This document shows, piece after piece, positions 24,800-35,914 of a DNA stretch of 64,000 nt; position 1 is the stretch's first letter; each line of letters begins with the position of its first letter. The stretch is from positions 9,176,001-9,240,000 of the forward strand of contig NC_091054.1 of assembly GCF_963966145.1 (NCBI RefSeq). Direction: 5' to 3'. The stretch comes from Tenebrio molitor (lineage: Eukaryota; Arthropoda; Insecta; Coleoptera; Tenebrionidae). The notes under the pieces are model-generated. The model had not been told where the DNA came from. It saw only the letters and a program-made list of their open reading frames with translations, and did no database searches. Both the position numbers and the translations under genes were made by a program.

Positions 24800-27424
24800 G
24801 AAACAACACCTGAAACATCTCCGGAACACTTCCAAGAGGTGGACGTCTCTGTGATCATTCTTTGTACAATGCCATTAATAACAATCATTTCCTTGTAATT
24901 AATCGTCGAGCTGAAAGCGCTTTTCATCTTTAAATAAACACACTTTTGCCGTTCTTTCAGACGCGAGAACTCGAACCTTTATCGTTTATTTATCCGCCAA
25001 TTTCCAAAGCGAACGTAACGGAGCACATAATCCTTGCGAATAATAGAACAGTCGGGAGTTGTTCATCCTGTTGTTGCGTTCTTTCACAGGTTTGCATGTC
25101 CGGACAAAGAAAAACCGTTGTTTTAATCGCCCCCGGAATATTTTTCGTGGTGATTTTGTTGGCGGGGACGTTCCGATGAAATTAGGGGTGAAAACGGAAT
25201 TCCAACAAAGGAGGGTTGTTCAGTGAACTTGTCACTCAGCCAAAGGAAGTCTGAAATCTGTTTGTTGGCTTCGCGATTTCCAAAAAAGGAATTATTTAGG
25301 GGAAAGGTCACAGATAGGAAAATGCAGAGGGAATCTGATTATCCTCATAAAGGACCACACAAATTATGGAAAAGCCAAGCAATTAAAAACTTTCTCCAGT
25401 GATAATTTCATGCGCAACACTAAATTCTGGATTGTCTGAATTATTTTAGTAATTTCGCCATTTAAACCGAATCTAAATCCAATTTACAGGCTGAAAGTAA
25501 TTTTCTTGTAGACAAGAGTTTCAAAGTTTCGCGATTTTGGGAGTCTTGAGAAATTTCACAAAAAACTTGAGATTCTTAACACTGGAACTAAATACAACAC
25601 TGTTAATTAACGCTGAAGTTGTACGACTGGAATTTATTACTTCAATGTAAATTCCTCATTTAAATTAGCTCTCTTAATAGGTTTTTTGTAATTGGACAAA
25701 ATATCTTTTCTCATTTTTTTTCCATCATGTAAAAAATTTTGGAATTAAAGCTTTCATTTGAGAAAATTTCGGGGTTTTCTAACTACTCAAAAATAAGACA
25801 ACCAAAATGATTTATTATTTATTTTCTTGAATTCGTAAATATGCAAGTGGCACAACCCGCGCGGATGACAGCTGTCAAACATTCTTCACGGTCCAATCCT
25901 CAAGACTCTCGACCATTCTAGCTTGCTTGAAATTTACATAAAATTGAAACCTGCAACGTGAAAGAAACTTTTTTAGGAATTAATAGCGAAGTTGACAATT
26001 GCTGACAATTTTGGGCGTACTGAAAGTTTATAAATTTATGTTCCACATAAAAAAGCTTTTGAACCGTGACCTACACAAAGCACATTGCTTCATAAATTTG
26101 AATCTAAACATAATATTTTAATAAACTTTGCTTTATTGGCCCCGATGTAACGTGATTTTAATGTATGAGTATATTTATTTCAACGATGGAAAATTGTGTT
26201 GAGAGCTGTTATATTAATGCCTTCCAGTCATTCCAGCTGTTGCCGAACACATAAAATTACTTTTATGTAAAATCAACCAATGTAAAATTGTTCTGGTATT
26301 TAGCGCTAGACCCTTGCGGAGTCATTGGCAGACGTGTTCTGTGAGTTGCTAATCTACGACATCAGAAGAAGCTCCAATAGGTATCACTTCTGGTAAAGTT
26401 TTACCTGATTTTGGTCTGAACAAGTGTGAGTGACTCTGGAAAGAGCCGGTTGGGTCCCGCCTCTCGAGATGCAGGTTGTCTTTTTGTCCAGCTCACTTTT
26501 ACGGAGCCGCAATCTTTTTTGTGGAGCGGGAGGAGAGGAGTGAACGAAACAAACACGTTCAGAGCGTGAACGAAAGTGGGAAGAATTTCGGCTGCCGTAA
26601 CCCAGTTATCGGAAAGTTGGGACCAAACGCGGCGCGAATGGAGCTCGCTTATTGGCTGACCAGTGAGCCCCGGCAGAGAACCCTGGACAAAACCGGGACG
26701 CGAACGATGCCCCCTACCATAATTTACATTTTACCAATTTGTATTTGTTTTGCAAAGATTTTTCCTAACACTGTCAAAATGGATTCTTTTCAAAAAATAT
26801 GTAAGAATAAACAGACTTGAAGTTTCAAATACATGGAGTTTTCGGTTTGTCTTTTTTTTTTAATACATTTTCACAATTTTCGGAACCAAACAGTTTGAAA
26901 CTGGAACTCGGAGACTTGGAGAGATTTCAAAGAAACATATTTTTCGTAGAAAATTAAATTCTCTTTGTTTGGCAACACAAAAGAGATAAAATGATCTCGG
27001 TTGAAAATTTTAGAAATAAAAATTATTAAAAATGAAAATCGAATTATCCTTCGAGGGAATGTTTATAGGAATAAATGTAGAATTCAATTTCTTGGCAACT
27101 TGATTAATTAATCTTGTTTTGTTGGATACGAGATACGGGCTTAAAGTGTGTCGAAAAAATATAACTTTTCACTGATCCCAATCCGATGATGGAAAATTAC
27201 ACCGGAAGCTATAAAATTAACATTTAAAAATATTTTGCAAATATTTTAACGAAGCGCTTGCGTCTGTTATGAATTCAGAGTCTTGTAAAAAATTATCATT
27301 AAATAAAATTTTCTTCCGCTGTGAGAGAATTTGCAAACTAATTAATTCCTCGGTTGGAGTTGTTTCAAATTCGCTGAAACATTTTTTGAGAAGAATGCAC
27401 GTCTCATAGTTATTTATGGTATAA
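24800..27424. other. Intergenic DNA without a recognised gene
   Basis: Mostly AT-rich. A frame at 26,476-26,820 (114 codons) has no recognisable domain and I do not call it. Confidence 0.3.
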
Positions 27425-27523
27425 GTGGGTTATTTAAGATATTACCCACGAGAGGTATTTGTAACCTACGAGGGCTTGCCCGAGTAGGTTATTACCTCGA
27501 GTGGGTAGTACTTAATAACCCAC
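27425..27523. repeat. Hairpin (foldback) element
   Basis: The arms 27,425-27,475 and 27,478-27,523 pair almost fully (GTGGGTTATT..., ACCCACGAG, AACCTACGAGGGC). The centre is GGGCTTGCCC. Weak outer inverted repeats around 27,538 and 27,770 suggest a slightly larger element. Confidence 0.75.
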
Positions 27524-27611
27524 GTATGCCATACAACGTTTTATCCAATATTCCACAATTTTTAGATAATGACATTATTGATGAAATTCTGCTCCCGATG
27601 GGTTATGAACG

Positions 27612-27690
27612 TTAATAACCCACGGTGCTAATGGCAACGTGGGTTATGTATGTTATAACCCACGGTGCAAATGGCAACGTGGGTTAAAAC
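27612..27690. repeat. Two tandem short inverted units
   Basis: AATAACCCACGGTGC, 'aatggcaac', GTGGGTTAT occurs twice in a row (about 27,614-27,650 and 27,652-27,688). Each unit is itself a small hairpin. Confidence 0.6.
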
Positions 27691-28377
27691 AACAGACTAG
27701 TTATAGCCCAGTTTACTCAATTAAAACTAACTAGTAAAACACGATATTACTATTGAATGTTGGATAAAATAATTTTCACTCTTGCAAAACAATTTAAAAA
27801 TTACGTAGTCCGGTCTAGTTCGTCCCTTCTGCTTGAAACTAGAGATTTAATGAAAGTCCGTAGTGGCTATTTATCCGAACAAATTGAAAATGTTCGCCAA
27901 TCCCGTTCTAATTGAGCTTCTTTGATGATTTAGATGTTCGTTCTCAGACTTTATAATTTCATTTTATAAACCCTAAATCTGAGTTAGTAACTTGAAATTC
28001 AATTAGTGCAGGTCGTTACACTTTAAATTCGTCCAATTACGGTTTCGGAATCCTTTATTCTGCGTCTTAAAGGATTTTTATCGGTTTATTAAAAACCCCT
28101 TTCAGGATTTCCACAATTCCCTCGATTTATTCGTCATTACGCAAACTTCGAGAAACACCATCGAGCGAGCTTTCCAACTCTTTGGTGCGGATTTCACCGG
28201 CGCACTCTGCTCCCTCGCCGGTCACCTCCTCCACACCGACTCCTTCAAACACTCTATTCCGACACAAAAACAAAAATTATTAAATCGACAACAAGTAAAA
28301 TTAAATTGTATGATGTCAAATTGCCATTAATAAAAGTGTTGTAATACCTAATAGCCTTTAATTTGGCTTAGGTAATA

Positions 28378-28570
28378 CAGGGCTACTATCAATGATTGTC
28401 CCATCGCACTAGGCACTCATAACATGAGTAAGACTAGTATCGCCGATAGGTGACGCTACCGGCGGTAGTAGAAATCTGTCTACTAGTTTGTCTAACGTTG
28501 CGAGGCTGGCGGCACATCCAAAATTTGGGTAGGTTTTCAACTGTGATGGGACAATTATTTATAATGACTG
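28378..28570. mobile_element. MITE, family 1, copy 2
   Basis: Shorter, diverged relative of the 10,412 element in opposite orientation, with TA at both sides. The internal match covers 'gaggctggcggcacatcc' and 'cgccgataggt'. Confidence 0.65.
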
Positions 28571-29971
28571 TATTTCAAAGATTTATTTAATCAAAATTAA
28601 AAGAAAACTCGTAAAAAATATGTGTTTGAGAGCTTATTATAACTTCGGAACTAATTGACATGGCTGAATTGTCAAGATATCCTTCAATCAGGAATTCCGT
28701 TCTTAAAAGGGTCATGTTGTTTATTTTCAATTTGAAACAATAATAAAGAATTGCGAGTCTCACACAGAGGGGTGACACAACAGACACGACAACTAAGCAT
28801 CAAATTTGAACTTCTATAACTTTTGCAATTATTGAATAATACTCGCAGCAATTTGTGTGGCATCATTTTGAAGATAATTTTATTCGATATAAAATTATAT
28901 TACAAAGTGAAATCAAATCGGCGGTTTAGCAACAGACAGTTTCAACTGTGTGAAGACAAATAGATTGTTTATTTGCATCGCACGAATGAATTTTGTAACG
29001 GCATTATCATGAAAAGTATTAGTCCCATTGAAATTTTTCGCATGACTAAATTTGTTCAAAATTTTTTAAGGAACAAAAAATATTTAAATCATTTGCCCAT
29101 GGAACTAAAACAAATTAGTGTTATTTGATTAATACGTACTTTTATTATGACTTTAGTCCTAGTTAGAAAATGTGGTGGATTAAATTAGGAAAATGGAAAA
29201 TCTCCGATAAAAAATAGTGAGGTTCTTCCATTGAAGAAATTGAAATAAACTCATAAACCCTTAATGAGTTATTACAGTCTTAATTTTCATTAATTTTAGT
29301 CGGGTTATTATCGAAAAAAAATCTTTAATCTTCACAACACGGTTTTAGAGCAATTCATTATTATAATTTATGAACATCTCGCTTTCTACACAACGCACTC
29401 TGGAAGTACCGCAACGTTGAAATTAATTGAACAAGTGGATTGAACCTCTTGGCGCAACCTTTCCTAAAAATCTTTTTGTTTTCATTGGGACTATTTAGAA
29501 ATAGTGAGTGAAAATGAGACATGTGGCGCGCTTATAATAACATGACAACATGACGTGGTTACAACTAACCTCAAACTGTGCACATGACGTTTCTGTTCAA
29601 GGCTGCCAACCTATGAAAAATCTTAAAGTGTTGTCACGTTTAATTATTTCTAGAAAGTTGAAACTTGAGTTAATTACTGTCAGTCCACTATGTAGAAAAA
29701 ACGTAGGGTTTGCTTTTAGTCCTTTCTGTAGTATAATAAGTATTTGGCGGCTTTGATCTTTGTTCGCAGAGACATCATCCAATTTTTATATGTTATATCC
29801 ATTTACCTACATTTACATGCTGTAATTAGGAATTGTTGCTTTTTATATAAAAATTCTTCCACATTTACGTGACCTTTAGATATTTGACACTTTGTCATAG
29901 AGTCATTAAAACAAAACTTCCAGCACCATTCACTGACATATGATGACATATGTCATCACGATCTAGAAGAA
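28571..29971. other. AT-rich intergenic DNA, nothing recognised
   Basis: Small overlapping frames only. Confidence 0.35.
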
Positions 29972-30268
29972 AAATCTATTTTTACCCTTTTGCGGTGACG
30001 TCATTATCTAGTAACTTCACGTATGTTTGAGCTTGGATCACAAACAAATTTGAATTGATCAAGAATAACTATTAAGTTTCAATTTGTTGACAATTGCTTC
30101 GAAAGGTTAGGTTTGCAATAAATGAAAAAAATTGAAAGTTGTCAAATTGACAGGAGCATAAAATAACCACAAAGTACATAGACGTACCGGTTTTTTTTTT
30201 GTCGTTTCAATAGAGAGAAAGCGAGGAAGCAAATCGTGACGTCACCTCAAAAGGGTAAAAACTGGACT
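29972..30268. mobile_element. MITE with a cAMP-response-like palindrome in its ends
   Basis: Inverted ends read TCTATTTTTACCCTTTTGCG and include GGTGACGTCA, inverted near 30,228-30,268. It abuts the next MITE. Confidence 0.55.
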
Positions 30269-30271
30269 ATA

Positions 30272-30608
30272 CAGGTGTCTCAAAATTCCCGAATTCCGAA
30301 TTCAGAGCATTGTAAGGTAGTCCAAGTATGGAATAATAACATAAAACAATTTTTTGAAGAATAGCTTTACTTTGGAGTAAAAAAATCTTAAATTTTTGTA
30401 ATTTTTCTTAAAGATGGAACGGCAACGTAGCTAGAATAGTATTTTGTCACTGTGGATATGAAGGCTGCTATGTATTGAACAAAATTAAAGTGCTTAGGTA
30501 TATTTTCTTCAGGAAGAGCGAATTTTTTTTCTAAGAATTTTTCGAGCTTCACTGGGTCCTTCCTTACCCCGCTCTGAATTCGGAATTCGCGAATTTTGAG
30601 ACACCTTC
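30272..30608. mobile_element. MITE with GAATTC-rich inverted ends
   Basis: CAGGTGTCTCAAAATTCCCG and a run of GAATTC words at the left are inverted at 30,572-30,608. The interior is AT-rich. Confidence 0.65.
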
Positions 30609-30678
30609 TAGTCTTGTCTTACTGTATATTTTTGCACAATTTTTTTTTAGGTTAAAATGCATTAGATCGTGCCAAAAA

Positions 30679-30762
30679 TAGTGTCTTTTCATCCTTCGTG
30701 TAATTATTACCCTCGACGCGCTCGTATAATAAACTTGCACTCGGGATGAAAAGATGCACTTT
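30679..30762. repeat. Hairpin (foldback) element
   Basis: GTGTCTTTTCATCC with its continuation pairs with GGGATGAAAAGATGCAC. The centre is CTCGACGCGCTCG. Same layout as the other hairpins. Confidence 0.6.
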
Positions 30763-32780
30763 AGTCCCTTGCTATATTTATTATTGTTCGGTTGCCCGGT
30801 GTAATAAATAACGAATGAACAATGTGAATTTCTCAAAGATAAAATTCGAAAGTAAAATCTTGACCGCGGAGGCAGCAAGATGCGCCCTCCGGAAGCTATC
30901 GATTTCGATATTAGCGTTTTTATTTATTTTCTTGTTCCGTATCAGGACCGCTCCTCGATCTCTCTCGTCCCCCATAAAAACACCGCCCGCCATAAACCCC
31001 ACGTCTGAATAATCGAAGTCGCCTTGTCAGTCACGTGCTTATTAATGCACGCCATTGTCTCTCAAATTAACCACATTTCCAATCCACTTAGTCCCCCGAG
31101 CGATCCCATTTCTCCGTCTACCCTTTGGCATCGATCCGCCCCCGTCGACGTACGCCCATGAATAATTTCGGTTATGTAATTTCCCCGAAGTCTGCCGAGT
31201 TACGTGTTTGCAAATCGAATAACCCCCCGACCCCTCCGACTTGTTGCTCTCCGGCGCGGACACATGTCATGGTACCGACCGAAATCGGCGCGATTTTCCG
31301 GCGGGGTCGCGACTCCACGCCAGATTCCGATGAAATATTCAGCGCCGTTAAGAAATTCGCCGACGGTTTGTTTGGAAATATTAAAAGGGGGCGGCGTAAT
31401 TGTGGATCCAGCGGGCCGGGGCCCTACTTATGTAAAACAAGCGAATCGGTTTCTTCAGCGCTTATTATCATATTGAACGGGGCTGCCGCGGGGGCCACCG
31501 AAATTATTTATCGGTGGCGGTTTTATCGGCCGTAAAGAGGCGTTTAACTCGAAACGCGAATTAAGATTTTTAATCGGCCATTTGTATCAATTTCCGCTAC
31601 CAATAAAACCAGCGCGGATTTTATTCCCTATTTATAGAGCGTACAGCTTTCGACGCGATCCACTAGATTTGTACAGCACGCGACGCAACTGACGCGACAC
31701 TGCACTTTTAAATTTTTAACGCGGGGGGCGCCACTTGAGTTTGCAACCTCGGCATCAAACATTTACGGTTTTTGCGCCCGTTCCCAGCCAGTTTCGCTTA
31801 TTTATAGAGAGCCTAATCCAGATTTCTCCCCCAACAAGCTTTTTTAGTTTTAATTCGCCGGAACAAATTACCGACTGGTGCATTCTTTGCAATATTGCCG
31901 ACGAGTTTGTCTTCTTAACAAAAAGCACGTAACAGGAAGGTCGATGTTAATTGAAATCCTTGACGTAATCCTGCAGGACTCGAGATAACAAATGGGCGGA
32001 ATAAAAAGAATATTGTTGGAGTGATGGCGAATTAAACGGGGAGGAGAGGACGATAAAAAATTACACCCGAAAAATATTTGATTTCATTTTTTCTTCCCAC
32101 AACGATCCGCTTGGTGCGTCGTCTCGGGGATCGATGATTGGTCCGGCGACGAGCGTGGTCTACTGTGATTAAATATTTTATTAAAGTTTAATTTGGGTCA
32201 ACTGTCTTCTCGCTATTCAATTAACGAATTCGGGTTTCATCTTGTCCAAACGCAATCAAATCGACTTTATTTTAACAGGTTTGTTTGGGCGGCGTCCGTC
32301 ACAGCGTGCGAACAATTGTACAGTTTATTTTCGGAATAGGGGTTTTATTTTCTGTACTTGGGTAAATAAATGGAACGTCTTGGAACAAAACGAGTGCGGT
32401 TATTTCAGTCCCTTTTGACTTATTTATTTTGATAATTTTTCTTTAACGATTTTTTTATGTCTTAGCTTTCGGTAGTTTAGCGAATGTACTTTTTATGTTC
32501 GGTATTTCGATTTCCGCGAGCTGACCCCCACGGAAGCTGTGCCGCAACCGGGGGCGGTAAATATTTAATTTTTCGCCAGAATACGAAAACGCCTCATTTA
32601 TGACCCCACTAACGACTCTTTATTGTTCACTAACAAAGCTTGACATCAAAAATTAATACCGACAGGATGATGCGCAGGCTCACACGGGAAGGCGACGGAT
32701 CTATTTGTCCTGACAGTTTTGCCCAACAACACGAAAACATTTTCTACAAATAATTTATTACTCTTGATGATACTTAAACA
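30763..32780. other. GC-richer intergenic block upstream of channel gene A
   Basis: From about 30,860 to 32,000 the DNA is GC-richer, with overlapping frames on both strands but no domain. It could include upstream regulatory DNA of gene A. Confidence 0.3.
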
Positions 32781-32787
32781 AGAGTAC

Positions 32788-32812
32788 TATAAAAAGTACC
32801 ACTCGTCAGTCT
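32788..32812 (+). promoter_or_regulatory. Possible core promoter of channel gene A
   Basis: TATAAAAA at 32,788-32,795 is followed by an arthropod-type initiator TCAGT at 32,806-32,810, about 235 bases before the start codon. The 20-base spacing is shorter than usual, so this is tentative. Confidence 0.3.
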
Positions 32813-33042
32813 GCAGAGTAAAAGCACAAATAACGTAAAAAGTAAGGTTATGTTTAAACAGCTGATCCGTTGATCTGAACTCCGTGGTGTGTTCACAATC
32901 GACTCTTCAACGCCTACTTTTTGGATAAATTTAAATGAACACTCGATATTTTAGTGCAAGTTTTTTGTTTTGCAAGGTTCATAAAAATCAAGTGACAAAA
33001 ATCAAGTGACAAAAGTTTCCCAAGTAAAGAATACTTGTCAAA

Positions 33043-35279
33043 ATGTTCGTCCAAAAACTTAACCACATTTGCACCATCCCCGACGTATCGTCGAAAAGCT
33101 TTCTTCCTCCACTTTCAAGAAACGCCAACGTCTTCACAAAAATAAAAAGATTCATCAAAAAGCTGATCCTTGTGACGGAGAATAACCCACGTACTTTCGA
33201 GTTCTTCAGAAACAATGTTGAAATCGTGCAAGAAAGGAAACGTCAAGTGGCTTCGGGGTCGTGGATCATCCACCCTTTCAGCACTTTCAGGTACTCACCG
33301 GTCGTTCAGATTTGCCACCAATCCTCGACTTGTAGACTCTACTACGAAATGTGGATGGCTGTTATTTTCTTACTTTGCATGGTCTACATGCCTTTGGAAT
33401 CTTCTTTTAAATACATCATGAAGACCGATATCCGTGGCCTCGACCTTTTTCTTTGTATATCGTGCATGGTAGACATTGGACTGAATTTTAGAACGGGATA
33501 CTGCGTCCAAATGGAGTACATCGAGATGAAACCAGGAGCGATAGCTAAGTTGAGTTCTTGGGTTGTGTGACGCCGGTTGAGAATTTGTTTTAGGAATTAC
33601 GTGTGCGGAATCTACTTTATCTGCGACGTAATTTCGTCTATACCGGAGTTGAAACTGCACGATCAAGCGCTTGAAGTAGTGGAATACATTGATTATTGCT
33701 CGATGTTCAAGATCGTAAGAATCGGGACTTGTCTCGAGTACGTGAAGAGGACTTTAATAGTAAGAGAATGATTTTGCTCGGTGGAAGCTCTACATTTCGA
33801 TTTCAGTACTTCAAAACGAGAAGATTCGTCTTTCTTGTGACGAAACTGACAGTGTTGCTGTTTCTTGTCACTCACTATGTTAGTTGCATTTTGTTCTTCT
33901 TGCCGATCTTATTTGAACACATCAAGTCACATAAAAGAGCAGGGCAATCGAAAAGATTTCGGGACAAGTTCAACAATACCTTCTCAGATTTTATATCTGC
34001 TTATTTGCAGAACAGCTTCGTCAGTGCCTCCCTCATTTTAGGTACCATCTTGACCCCCTAGATCGCCCCCTAATTAATTTACAAATGCAGGTGTGGAGAT
34101 CGAGGCGAAATACGATGACCCTTGGATTACTTATCTCTTTGGCATGTTCGTTTACTTCTTCGGAAAACTTATAATGTCTGCAATCATAGGTTCGTATCAC
34201 TTCTACTCCTTCTGATTTCTCAAATGCAATTCCTACAGTAATAATCGTCGACGTGATGGGAATTCGAAATTGCTTAGAGATCAAATACTTCGCGATGATG
34301 AGTCAGATCGATAGTTTCATGTCGGTGAACCAATTTCCGTTGCCTTTACGAAAAAAAATGAAAGAGTTTTACTCATACAAGTATCGCCAAAAGTACTTCA
34401 ACGAGGACAGGATCGAGAGATTCATTTCCGGTACCGCATTCGCCAGTCCCCGCTCTTATAGTGGCGGCCGGGGAAAATGGGAATGACTTAAATTACTTTG
34501 GGCTGTATTTAAATAAATCTGTAATGGTTATCATTATAAAGATTTACGACAGGGACCGATTTCTTTGAATACCTGTGTTCTTAGAAGGAACAATTTAAGA
34601 AGGGTTTTGTTTGCAGGTGGTGACAGGCAAAAATTTGGCCCTATCGTAAATCTTTATAATGATAACCATTACAGTTTTATTTCAATACAGCCCAGAGTGA
34701 TTTAAGTCATTCTCATTTTCCCCGGCCGCCACTATACTAATTCGTCATCTGCAGACAAACTCAGGAAGGAGATCAAGTACCACGCTTGCCGCAAGATGGT
34801 TCACAGCGTCAAAATTTTTGAGACCCTTCCGCAAGAGATCCTCGAGGATATCTTGACGTATCTCAAACAAGAGATTTATATGCGGAGGGACGTGGTAGCG
34901 CAAGCTGGTGCTCCTGGTGACTGTATGTACTTTTTGGCGTCCGGAACCGTAGCGGTGTCTTCGCCTTCAGGCAAAGAAGTTGCCACTCACGTACGAGTCT
35001 AGACCAACACTTGATAGTTTTTTCCAGATTTGCCACCTAGTTGATGGAGATTATTTCGGCGAGATTTGTTTGCTAATACCGAAGCAAACGAGGATAGCGA
35101 CCGTTGTAGCTCTAGAAACTTGCGAGATTTACAACTTGGACAGAAAGTCGTTTAGAAAGTGCTTACAGACGAACTCGCAGTTGTACAAAGAGATTCAGTT
35201 GCAAGCCAAACGGAGGTACTTCTCGGCCAGGGAAATCGAGCGGATGTTTATAAAGACATTTTCACAGCCACATTTATAA
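33043..35279 (+). CDS. Channel-like gene A: HCN/CNG-family protein with altered pore
   Basis: Eight exons: 33,043-33,290, 33,336-33,548, 33,594-33,759, 33,807-34,041, 34,091-34,189, 34,239-34,430, 34,755-34,990, 35,028-35,279; 546 residues. An N-terminal HCN-type domain ends in S-W-I-I-H-P-F-S (about 74-81). S1 is at 87-107, S2 at 118-134, S3 at 156-171, a short S4 at 190-209, S5 at 216-241, S6 at 300-322, then a C-linker and cyclic-nucleotide-binding domain (about 400-510) with F-G-E at 473-475 and Arg485. In canonical HCN channels CIGYG lies 15-11 residues before the Trp that starts S6. Here that slot (284-288) is SLILG. S4 keeps K193, R196, K205 and R206 only. The start matches the paralogues. 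AATAAA at 35,278-35,283 overlaps the stop codon. The exon 7 donor is taken as GTACGAGT; an upstream GT giving a shorter junction is possible. A membrane protein that binds cyclic nucleotide is well supported; ordinary cation conduction is doubtful. Confidence 0.85.
34459..34734. mobile_element. MITE inside intron 6 of channel gene A
   Basis: Inverted repeats of about 90 bp begin TAGTGGCGGCCGGGGAAAAT and are flanked by TA. Intron 6 (34,431-34,754) is 324 bp, against about 42-50 bp in the paralogues. Almost all of the extra length is this element. Confidence 0.8.
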
Positions 35280-35283
35280 TAAA

Positions 35284-35737
35284 GTTATTAAGTAATCGGA
35301 TTTTGTTTCTTAGAATCGTATGTAGTGGGTTTCTTGGTAACGTGACATCATTTAAATTTATAATCAAAGTAGGCTACGACTTTTCAGTTAGATTGGCAAC
35401 ACTGTTGACAACTTGATTTGAATTGTCAAAGTGACGTTTCAAAATTCAATACAAAATATGAAATGACGAGTTATGTATCCAAGGGGAGAACACTTTGGAA
35501 CATTTTCTATGATTGTCAGTAAAACTGTATTATATTCTAGTGCTTGTTTCTTTTAAATTAAAACGATTGAACATAAGAACCCTAAACGTCAAAATGTTTA
35601 CATAACCTTTAATTTACACAGGATCCGCAATCGTAATCAATCGTAAACCAAAACCGGTAGGTGCAACATTATTTTATAAATGTTTCTAACATTTCAGTTG
35701 TAAATTGATATGATTAGTTGGTTGCATAAAAACAAGG
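35284..35737. other. AT-rich spacer after gene A
   Basis: No gene recognised. Confidence 0.4.
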
Positions 35738-35914
35738 GGCCGTATCACGACACCGTTATTAAAGTTGCCGATAACTAAAGTCGTGATTAAAGTAAACGTA
35801 AAACGATATAGATTTATGCAATTATAACGTGCCAGAAAGAGATGAATTCGTCACCATCGTAGTTATAATTTAGAGTCATGATTAAATTTAATAAGGGTGT
35901 CGTGATACGGCCCA
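35738..35914. mobile_element. MITE with 27-bp inverted ends
   Basis: GGGCCGTATCACGACACC and 'ttattaaa' at the left are inverted at 35,887-35,914. About 177 bp, non-coding. Confidence 0.7.

Noticed and set aside
26476..26820. 114-codon frame with a basic, Glu/Arg-rich segment
   Set aside because: No homologous copy, signal or motif, and the flanks show no splice logic.
27612..27690. CRISPR-like array
   Set aside because: Only two repeats, with no spacers of even length, in an animal genome.
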